Source: Bradyrhizobium genosp. L (GTDB taxonomy: Bacteria; Pseudomonadota; Alphaproteobacteria; Rhizobiales; Xanthobacteraceae). Taken from it: a DNA stretch of 64,000 nt. Positions 58,063 through 64,000 of this stretch are shown in pieces (positions within the stretch are counted from its first letter, which is position 1; each line of letters begins with the position of its first letter). The stretch is from assembly GCF_015624485.1 (NCBI RefSeq), contig NZ_CP061378.1:4526001-4590000 (forward strand), in the 5' to 3' direction. Made by a program: the position numbers and the translations under genes. Below the pieces are notes generated by a model. It did no database searches, was not told where the DNA came from, and saw only the letters and a list, made by a program, of their open reading frames with translations.

Positions 58063-60021
58063 ATGCGCAGGATCTTTGCGGGCGTGATCGCGACGGCTTG
58101 CCTCGCACCGTCGGCGCTAATGGCCGAGGTGATCCGTTTCGACATCACCGAGCGCGTGCCGGCCTTCGCAGGCCGCAGCTTTGGCGAGGTCGGCCCTTAC
58201 GAGCGGATCACCGCAAAGGCGACGATCGCGCTCGACCCCGCCGACGATCGCAACGCCGTCATCACCGATCTCGCGCAGGCGCCGCGCGATGCCGACGGCA
58301 AGGTGGAAGCCACCGCCGACGTCGTGATCCTGCGACCGGCCGATCCGAGCCATGGCAACGGCACGCTGCTGCTCGAAGTGCCCAATCGCGGCCGCAAGCT
58401 CGCGCCGCAACTGTTCGACGATTCCCCGCAGCCCGGCGCCAACAACGCTGCCAGCGCCGACGATGCCGGCATCGGCTTCCTGCACCGCCGGGGTTTTACG
58501 ATGGTCTGGGTCGGCTGGCAGGGCGACATCCCTTCCAAGCCCGGCCAGATGGCGATGGCCGCACCGGTGCTGAAGGGCGTCACCGGGCCGGCGCGCGAGG
58601 AATTCGTGTTCGACAACACGACCAATCCGGCGCGCGCGACGCTGACCTGGCCGTTGGCCGATCCGGCCAATCTCAAGGTCACCGTGCGCGCCGCCTGGGC
58701 CGATCCGCGCCAGTCGCCGCAGGGCCTCTCCGCCAATCTGGTGGATCCCACCACGATCGAGATCATCCGGCCCGACGGCTTCGATGCCGGCGCGCTCTAT
58801 GAGGTCACCTACACCGCGCGCGATCCGGTGCCGCTCGGCATGGGCTTTGCCGCGGTGCGCGACGTCGCGAGCTTCCTGCGCCGCGACACCACGCCGGCCA
58901 ATCCGCTGCTCGACGGCCTGCATCCGTCGGTCAGCCGCGCCATCGGCTTCGGTGTCTCGCAATCCGGCCGCTTCCTGCGCGACTTCCTCTATCTCGGCTT
59001 CAACGAGGACACCAAGGGTCGCGTCGTGTTCGACGGGCTGATGCCGCACGTCGCGGGCACGCGGCGGATGGCGACCAATGTCCGCTTCGGCCAGCCCGGC
59101 CGCAATCCGCGCAGCCCGCAAGACCCGGCCTGGCAGGCCGATCTGTTCCCGTTTACCTATGCGACGCTGTCCGATCCCTTGTCCGGCAAGACCGACGGCC
59201 TGCTGCGCCGCTGCGCGTTGTCGGCGACCTGCCCCAGGGTGATGCAAACCGACAGCGAGCTCGAATGGTGGTCGTCGCACGCTTCGCTCCTGGTCACCGA
59301 CCTCGCCGGCAACCATCTCGATTTGCCCGACAACGTCCGCGCCTACATGATCGCGGGCACGCCGCATTTCGCCGAGCCGACCGACGTCATGCACAAGGGC
59401 GTGCCGGCCCTGTCGCTGCCGCAAAACCCGATGCACGCCGGCGCCCCGATGCGTGCGCTGCTCACCGACCTCAACGCCTGGATCAGCGACGGCACCCCGC
59501 CGCCCTCGAGCCGCGTGCCGATGCGCGCGAGCGGCACGCTGGTCCCGGCCAGGGGCGCGGTGCCGACCGACATCCCCGGCCTGCCCTACACCGGCATCCA
59601 TATGCCCGCCGTCTTCTCCGATCAAACCGTGCTGCCGCCCAGGGAAATCGGCCGCTATCCCGTGTTCGTGCCGAAGGCCGACGATGAAGGCATGGCGATC
59701 GCAGGCGTCCACCAGCTCGCCATCGCCGTGCCGCGCGCGACCTACACGGCATGGAATCCCCGTGCGCAGGGCTTTGGCCCGACCGCGCTCTACCCGCTGC
59801 AAGGCGCGGTGGTGCCGTTCGCGCCGACTGAAGCCGCGCGGAAGGAGGTCCACGACCCGAGGCCGTCGATCGCGGAGCGTTATGCGGACAATGACGCCTA
59901 TGTCGCGGCGGTGCGACGGGAGGCCGCACGGCAGGTGGCGGAACGATTGCTGCTGCCCGAGGATGCCGACCGCGCGATCGAATCGGCGAAGCAGAGCGAG
60001 CTCGCGAAGCTGGGGCAGTGA
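58063..60021 (+). CDS. Large exported alpha/beta-hydrolase-domain protein
   Basis: A 652-residue protein with a signal peptide (about 1-21, ending LMAE). It matches the alpha/beta-hydrolase-domain family (Abhydrolase_10-like). A beta-rich N-terminal region (VIRFDITERVPAFAGRSFGEVGPYERI) is followed by a hydrolase core with the nucleophile elbow GVSQSGRFLRDFLYLGFNED (Ser near 302), and late AGTPHFAEPT and GVHQLAIAVPRATY regions that may supply the histidine. The substrate is unknown; esterase activity is likely. The ATG at 58063 follows GGGAGTG; one 5 codons upstream lacks it. It stands alone after repeat copy 2. Confidence 0.88.
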   Translation: MRRIFAGVIATACLAPSALMAEVIRFDITERVPAFAGRSFGEVGPYERITAKATIALDPADDRNAVITDLAQAPRDADGKVEATADVVILRPADPSHGNGTLLLEVPNRGRKLAPQLFDDSPQPGANNAASADDAGIGFLHRRGFTMVWVGWQGDIPSKPGQMAMAAPVLKGVTGPAREEFVFDNTTNPARATLTWPLADPANLKVTVRAAWADPRQSPQGLSANLVDPTTIEIIRPDGFDAGALYEVTYTARDPVPLGMGFAAVRDVASFLRRDTTPANPLLDGLHPSVSRAIGFGVSQSGRFLRDFLYLGFNEDTKGRVVFDGLMPHVAGTRRMATNVRFGQPGRNPRSPQDPAWQADLFPFTYATLSDPLSGKTDGLLRRCALSATCPRVMQTDSELEWWSSHASLLVTDLAGNHLDLPDNVRAYMIAGTPHFAEPTDVMHKGVPALSLPQNPMHAGAPMRALLTDLNAWISDGTPPPSSRVPMRASGTLVPARGAVPTDIPGLPYTGIHMPAVFSDQTVLPPREIGRYPVFVPKADDEGMAIAGVHQLAIAVPRATYTAWNPRAQGFGPTALYPLQGAVVPFAPTEAARKEVHDPRPSIAERYADNDAYVAAVRREAARQVAERLLLPEDADRAIESAKQSELAKLGQ

Positions 60022-60161
60022 GCGGAGCAGCCCTGTCGCCTCGGCGCAGCCGTCCGCAGCGGCGCCGCGACACAGCCCATGCCGGGTTCCACCGCGAGTT
60101 GAACAGTTAGGTTAATTTACCTTTGACTTGCCAGCGGTCCGCAGCATTGCGATGATTGGTG

Positions 60162-60326
60162 ATGAAAGCCGATACCGCCACCGCCGAACAAATCGAAACC
60201 CTCTATCTCATTCGAACCTTCACCCGGATCAAAGACCGCCATGCCCGGCTCGCCGTGCTGGACTACGTGAAGAGGATGGCTGAGGAAGACGAAGACAGTC
60301 GCGGCAACCCGCCCACTCCGAACTGA
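60162..60326 (+). CDS. 54-residue orphan resembling the C-terminal tail of XRE regulators
   Basis: From the ATG at 60162 a 54-codon reading gives KADTATAEQIETLYLIRTF, then TRIKDRHARLAVLDYVKRMA, EEDEDSRGN and PPTPN. The pattern (leucine-rich helix, RxFxRIKDxxxR, then a helix ending in acidic residues) is that of the tail behind the HTH of many rhizobial XRE repressors, here without the HTH. No strong ribosome site is present (GATTGGTG). Upstream (60022-60161) there is a TTGACT that might be a -35. It could be a stand-alone dimerisation module or a remnant. Confidence 0.6.
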   Translation: MKADTATAEQIETLYLIRTFTRIKDRHARLAVLDYVKRMAEEDEDSRGNPPTPN

Positions 60327-60369
60327 CGCCTCGCCGGCATGAGCGAAGCGCCATGCGGGACAGCAGCTC

Positions 60370-60455
60370 CGTAGGATGGGTGGAGCGCAGCGATACCCAT
60401 CATTTCGCCGGGCGGATACCGTTGATGGGTATCGCTGCGCTCCACCCATCCTACG
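60370..60455. repeat. Perfect 33-bp inverted repeat (CGTAGGATGGGT family)
   Basis: The arms 60370-60402 and 60423-60455 are exact inverted copies with a 20-nt loop. It lies 44 bp behind the 54-residue gene and before the convergent gene at 60477. The perfect match suggests recent spread or gene conversion. Related: 47386-47471. Confidence 0.9.
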
Positions 60456-60476
60456 CAGCGCGCACGCGGCAGCGTC

Positions 60477-60824
60477 TCACATCAGCTTCAACGGTGCATC
60501 GTGGACCAGGCGAAGATTGATCCCACCGATCAGCCGCGCACGATACGCCTCGGCACCGGCAATCGCGGCCTCGGTCTGCCGCAGCGTGCTGACATTCGAT
60601 CCGTACGACACGATGCCGCCGAGCACGAGCACAATCGATCCGAGCGCGGAAGTGACGCCAGTGCCGAACAGGCCGAGTAGCGTGACCAGCAACAACGCGA
60701 AGCCCCCAGCGATTGCAACCTTCGAACCAAGGATGATCCTGCGCGAGCGCTCGGCGCTCTCGGCCAGCTCCTCGATCCGCGCTTCGAGCTCGGAAATCTC
60801 GTCGGTCGGATCGTCCTCGGACAT
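60477..60824 (-). CDS. Small two-helix membrane protein, 115 aa
   Basis: A charged N-terminal coiled coil (DEISELEARIEELAESAERSRR, about 7-29) is followed by two membrane helices (about 34-53 and 58-76: IAGGFALLLVTLLGLFG; ALGSIVLVLGGIVSYG) and a C-terminal helix (about 80-104). I know no function. The ATG at 60824 is chosen; a longer reading to 60917 enters a repeat. Repeats flank it on both sides. Confidence 0.72.
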   Translation of the reverse strand: MSEDDPTDEISELEARIEELAESAERSRRIILGSKVAIAGGFALLLVTLLGLFGTGVTSALGSIVLVLGGIVSYGSNVSTLRQTEAAIAGAEAYRARLIGGINLRLVHDAPLKLM

Positions 60825-60835
60825 GGCTTCCAACT

Positions 60836-60953
60836 CGTAGGGCGGGTCAGGCGCACCCGTAACCCGCTGCCGGTGGCGTAAAGCGAAGCGGTGGGTTACG
60901 CTTCCGCCTTCGCTCATTGAGCTACGGCGGACAAGTCGCTAACCCACCCTACG
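60836..60953. repeat. Dispersed CGTAGGGCGGGT-type palindrome
   Basis: The left edge CGTAGGGCGGGT and the right edge AACCCACCCTACG are imperfect inverted copies, with an inner GCGAAGCGGTGGGTTACGCTTCCGCC hairpin region. It fills the gap to the acyl-CoA carboxylase gene. Confidence 0.75.
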
Positions 60954-60959
60954 GCATCA

Positions 60960-62492
60960 CTACAACGGCAAATTGTCGTGCTTCTTCGCCGGAATCTCGA
61001 CCTTCTTGTCCTTCAGCATCGCCAGCGCCCGCGCGATCCTTCGCCGCGTCGAGTGCGGCATGATCACGTCGTCGATATAGCCCCGCTCGGCCGCGATGAA
61101 CGGCGACAGGAAGCGATCCTCGTACTCCTTGGTCCGCGCCGCGATCTTGTCGGGGTCACCGATGTCGCTGCGGAAGATGATTTCCACCGCGCCCTTGGCG
61201 CCCATCACTGCGATCTGGGCGGTCGGCCAGGCGTAGTTCATGTCGGCGCCGATTTCCTTCGACGCCATGACGTCGAAGGCGCCGCCATAGGCCTTGCGGG
61301 TGATGATCGTCACCAGCGGCACCGTGCATTGCGAATAGGCGAACAGCAGTTTTGCGCCGTGCTTGATCAGGCCGCCATATTCCTGCGCGGTGCCCGGCAA
61401 GAAGCCCGGCACGTCGACGAAAGTGACGATCGGGATGTTGAAGGCATCACAAAAACGAACGAAGCGTGCGGCCTTGCGCGAGGCGTCGCTGTCGAGCACG
61501 CCGGCCAGCACCATCGGCTGGTTGGCGACAAACCCCACCGTGCGGCCGGCGATGCGGCCGAAGCCGGTGACGATGTTCTTCGCAAAGGTCTCGGAGATCT
61601 CGAAGAAGTCGCCCTCGTCGACGACCTTCAGGATCAGCTCCTTCATGTCGTAGGGCTTGTTCGGATTGTCGGGGATCAGCGTGTCCAGCGACATGTCGAC
61701 GCGACCGATGTCGTCGAAGCTCGGCCATTCCGGCACGCCGTCGGTGTTGTTGGCCGGCAGGAAGTCGATCAGCCGGCGCATCTGCAAGAGAGCATCGACG
61801 TCGTTCTCGAAGGCGCCGTCGGCGATCGAGGAGCGCGTGGCGTGCACCGAGGCGCCGCCGAGTTCTTCCGCCGTGACCACCTCGTTGGTCACGGTCTTCA
61901 CCACGTCGGGGCCGGTGACGAACATGTAGCTGGTGTTCTTCACCATGAAGATGAAGTCCGTCATCGCGGGCGAATAGACGTCGCCGCCGGCGCAGGGGCC
62001 CATGATGACGGAAATCTGCGGGATCACACCCGAGGCGATGACGTTGCGGCGGAACACGTAGGAATAGCCCGCCAAGGCAGCGACGCCCTCCTGGATGCGC
62101 GCGCCGCCGGCGTCGTAGAGGCCGATGATCGGCGCCCGCGCCTTCATCGCCATGTCCTGCAGCTTGGTGATCTTCAGCGCATGCGTCTCGGACAGCGAGC
62201 CGCCGAACACCGTGAAATCCTTGGCGAACACGAAGGTCTTGCGGCCGTTGACGGTGCCCCAGCCGGTGACGACGCCGTCGCCGGGGATCTTGCTCTTCTC
62301 CATGCCGAACTCGGTCGAGCGGTGCTCGACGAACATGTCGAATTCCTCGAACGAGCCCTTGTCGAGCAAAAGCTCGATCCGCTCGCGGGCGGTGAGCTTG
62401 CCGCGGGCGTGCTGCGCCTCGATGCGCTTTTCGCCGCCGCCCAGCTTGGCGCCGGCGCGCCGCTCTTCGAGGGTGTCGAGGATGTCTTTCAT
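60960..62492 (-). CDS. pccB: Acyl-CoA (propionyl-CoA) carboxylase beta subunit
   Basis: A 510-residue carboxyltransferase that moves CO2 from biotin to propionyl-CoA or a related acyl-CoA. The crotonase-like N and C halves show [20 protein letters not shown], the oxyanion [16 protein letters not shown], and [29 protein letters not shown] with [21 protein letters not shown]. These match PccB closely. The length is normal. The alpha (biotin carboxylase) subunit is not adjacent. It starts at the ATG at 62492. Propionyl-CoA fits odd-chain fatty-acid or branched-chain degradation, a link to the acyl-CoA module at 42-46 kb being only thematic. Confidence 0.95.
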   Translation of the reverse strand: MKDILDTLEERRAGAKLGGGEKRIEAQHARGKLTARERIELLLDKGSFEEFDMFVEHRSTEFGMEKSKIPGDGVVTGWGTVNGRKTFVFAKDFTVFGGSLSETHALKITKLQDMAMKARAPIIGLYDAGGARIQEGVAALAGYSYVFRRNVIASGVIPQISVIMGPCAGGDVYSPAMTDFIFMVKNTSYMFVTGPDVVKTVTNEVVTAEELGGASVHATRSSIADGAFENDVDALLQMRRLIDFLPANNTDGVPEWPSFDDIGRVDMSLDTLIPDNPNKPYDMKELILKVVDEGDFFEISETFAKNIVTGFGRIAGRTVGFVANQPMVLAGVLDSDASRKAARFVRFCDAFNIPIVTFVDVPGFLPGTAQEYGGLIKHGAKLLFAYSQCTVPLVTIITRKAYGGAFDVMASKEIGADMNYAWPTAQIAVMGAKGAVEIIFRSDIGDPDKIAARTKEYEDRFLSPFIAAERGYIDDVIMPHSTRRRIARALAMLKDKKVEIPAKKHDNLPL

Positions 62493-62637
62493 TTGTTTCC
62501 GCCCGTGTTAGCTACAGTCCGCGTCCCACGCGAAGCCCGCTTCGCAGGGAAAACGCTTTAGCACGGCCATTTCGGAACCGGAAACCCGGTCTGTGGGGCA
62601 AAAACGGTAGTATTTTCTGATAGCTGGGGAGACGGCG

Positions 62638-63048
62638 ATGACCGACATGGAGCCTGAGGCGACGGGTGCTGCGACCGGTGGGGTGCGCACCCTGCTGCGG
62701 CTCGAGGGGCTGGTACTGTTCCTCGGGATGACCGTGCTCTATTACAAATGGGAAGGCTCCTGGCTGGTCTATGTGCTGCTGTTCCTGGTGCCGGACATCA
62801 GCTTTGCCGCCTACCTGATCAGCCCGCGCGCGGGCGCCCTCGCCTACAACGCCGCCCACACCTATCTGGCGCCGGTCGCGCTGATGACGCTGGGCTTTGC
62901 CGGCGAAGGCCCGCTGGTGCTGTCGATCGCGATGATCTGGCTCGCCCATATCGGGATCGACCGCGCGTTCGGCTACGGGCTAAAATATGAGCGGGGATTC
63001 GGCTTCACCCATCTCGGGCGGATCGGCAAGGACAAGGCGCCGGCCTGA
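62638..63048 (+). CDS. DUF4260-type membrane protein
   Basis: A 136-residue protein with four hydrophobic segments (about 20-36, 42-60, 67-88 and 94-110). The motifs WLVYVLLFLVPDISFAAYL, GALAYNAAHTYLAP and AHIGIDRAFGYGLKY are those of DUF4260. Function unknown. The ATG at 62638 follows GGGGAGA. It is divergent from pccB with 145 bp between. Confidence 0.87.
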   Translation: MTDMEPEATGAATGGVRTLLRLEGLVLFLGMTVLYYKWEGSWLVYVLLFLVPDISFAAYLISPRAGALAYNAAHTYLAPVALMTLGFAGEGPLVLSIAMIWLAHIGIDRAFGYGLKYERGFGFTHLGRIGKDKAPA

Positions 63049-63068
63049 GCCGCGCACGGCCGGCCAAA

Positions 63069-63097
63069 TTGACAGGCTGCCGCGCGATTGATCTAGT
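63069..63097 (+). promoter_or_regulatory. Candidate sigma-70 type promoter
   Basis: TTGACA (63069-63074) and TCTAGT (63092-63097) are 17 bp apart. Transcription would start near 63104, giving a leader of about 27 nt before the ATG at 63131. Confidence 0.55.
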
Positions 63098-63130
63098 CGG
63101 TCGCATTCAAAAAGACATTTGGGTGAACCG

Positions 63131-64000
63131 ATGCTGACCGATTGGCGCCTGCCCGCGACCGCCATCCTGTTGTGTTGCGCCGTCCTGTTCACCTGCATCG
63201 AGACCAGCGCGCAATCCGTGCCGAAGGAGATCGCGGCCCGCACCGAGATCTACGCCATCCCGTCGCTGACGATCTCCGACCAGCAATTCCTGACCGGCGA
63301 TGCCAACGGCAAGCCGGTCACGGTCGGCGGCGAATTCCGCATTGCGCAAGGAAGCGGCCGGCTGCCGGTCGTGGTGCTGATGCACGGCTCGAGCGGCGTC
63401 GGCAGTGCGATGGACGGCTGGGTGCGCCATTTCAACGGCATGGGCATCTCGACCTTCGTGATCGACGGATTTTCCGGCCGCGGCCTGACCGCGACCGGGC
63501 CGAACCAGGCGCTGCTCGGCCGGCTCAACCTGATCGTCGACATCTACCGCTCGCTGGAGATCCTGGCGAAGCATCCACGGGTCGACCCTGAGCGGATCGT
63601 GCTGATGGGATTCTCGCGCGGCGGACAAGCGACGCTCTATGCGAGCCTCGACCGCTTCAACAAGCTCTGGAACAAGTCCGGCGTGCAGTTCGCGGCCTAT
63701 ATCCCGTTCTATCCGGACTGCTCGACGCGCTATCTCGGCGACACCGAGGTGGCGGCGCGGCCGATCCGGATCTTCCACGGCACGCCCGACGACTACAACC
63801 CGGTCGCGAGCTGCAAGGCCTATGTCGCGCGCCTGCAAGAGGCCAAGCGTGACGTTGTGCTGACCGAATATCCCGATTCCGCGCACGGCTTCGATGCCGG
63901 CCTGATCGGCAATGCGACCGTGGTGGAATCCGTGGGATCGCAGACCGTGCGCCACTGCACCATCAAGGAAGGCGAAGGCGGCGTGCTGATGAACGCGGCG
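63131..64000 (+). CDS. Exported dienelactone-hydrolase-like alpha/beta hydrolase, 3' truncated by window edge
   Basis: The 290 visible residues begin with a signal peptide (about 1-27, ending TSAQ). The hydrolase core shows the oxyanion strand VVLMHGSSGVGS (about 95-106), the nucleophile elbow GFSRGGQATLYA with Ser161, an acid in HGTPDDYNP near 219, and His in DSAHGFDAG near 252. The whole triad is therefore inside the window. Family members hydrolyse lactones or esters in the periplasm. The reading is still open at 64000. It may be cotranscribed with nothing upstream, as it has its own candidate promoter. Confidence 0.87.
   Translation, partial: MLTDWRLPATAILLCCAVLFTCIETSAQSVPKEIAARTEIYAIPSLTISDQQFLTGDANGKPVTVGGEFRIAQGSGRLPVVVLMHGSSGVGSAMDGWVRHFNGMGISTFVIDGFSGRGLTATGPNQALLGRLNLIVDIYRSLEILAKHPRVDPERIVLMGFSRGGQATLYASLDRFNKLWNKSGVQFAAYIPFYPDCSTRYLGDTEVAARPIRIFHGTPDDYNPVASCKAYVARLQEAKRDVVLTEYPDSAHGFDAGLIGNATVVESVGSQTVRHCTIKEGEGGVLMNAA

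Overview
The window is high-GC chromosomal DNA that reads like an alphaproteobacterium of the Bradyrhizobium / Nitrobacteraceae group. This is inferred from gene content, from a GGAAC-N16-CGTT promoter of the EcfG general stress type, and from several families of dispersed palindromes that I associate with Bradyrhizobium genomes. No species can be fixed from the sequence alone. There is no rRNA operon, phage, IS element or CRISPR array. One tRNA gene, tRNA-Arg(TCG), is present. Genes sit on both strands in short operons.

Layout. 1-7 kb: the end of a nuclease-like secreted protein, a PAS-rich hybrid histidine kinase, a minimal RlpA-like protein and a membrane GGDEF/EAL protein. 7-12.3 kb: a small secreted protein followed by an overlapping RND adaptor/pump pair of the Co/Zn/Cd/Ni type, with no outer-membrane channel gene. 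12.3-14.3 kb: a secreted phosphodiesterase behind a perfect-looking Pho box. 15-20 kb: a 1-Cys peroxiredoxin, a class I photolyase, an EamA exporter, a 0.5 kb dispersed repeat with an RNA-like core, and a winged-helix/YkgJ-type fusion. 20-25 kb: an enolase-superfamily enzyme, a small stress-gene island behind an EcfG promoter (including a 39-residue membrane protein not previously delimited), and a CPA2 antiporter fused to two Usp domains. 25-36 kb: tRNA-Arg, an alkane hydroxylase (AlkB), a FkbM methyltransferase, small regulators and exported proteins, a deletion scar fusing two gene remnants (MaoC and serine hydrolase), folD and a GrlR-like gene.

36-51 kb: a HAMP/PAS histidine kinase, a second EamA exporter, and a leftward gene series encoding NUDIX, DHDPS-like lyase, short-chain dehydrogenase, MaoC hydratase, DUF35 Zn-ribbon and thiolase-like proteins. 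The last four look like a beta-oxidation-type acyl-CoA module. They are followed by a two-halved membrane protein and a fused indolepyruvate ferredoxin oxidoreductase. 51-64 kb: a tri-haem cytochrome c, a TRIC-type channel, a PEP mutase/isocitrate lyase homologue, two small monooxygenase-fold proteins beside an ArsR regulator, two odd exported small proteins (one with a Tat signal and a His/Trp/Arg tail), the second copy of the 0.5 kb repeat, a large alpha/beta hydrolase, an orphan 54-residue protein resembling the tail of XRE regulators, an acyl-CoA carboxylase beta subunit and a dienelactone-hydrolase-like protein cut by the window end.

The best leads for something undescribed are the duplicated structured repeat core (18563-18667 and 57474-57578), the small-protein stress island at 21.4-22.4 kb, the HTH/YkgJ fusion, and the Tat-targeted His/Trp/Arg protein. 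I found no obvious multi-gene defence or secretion system.
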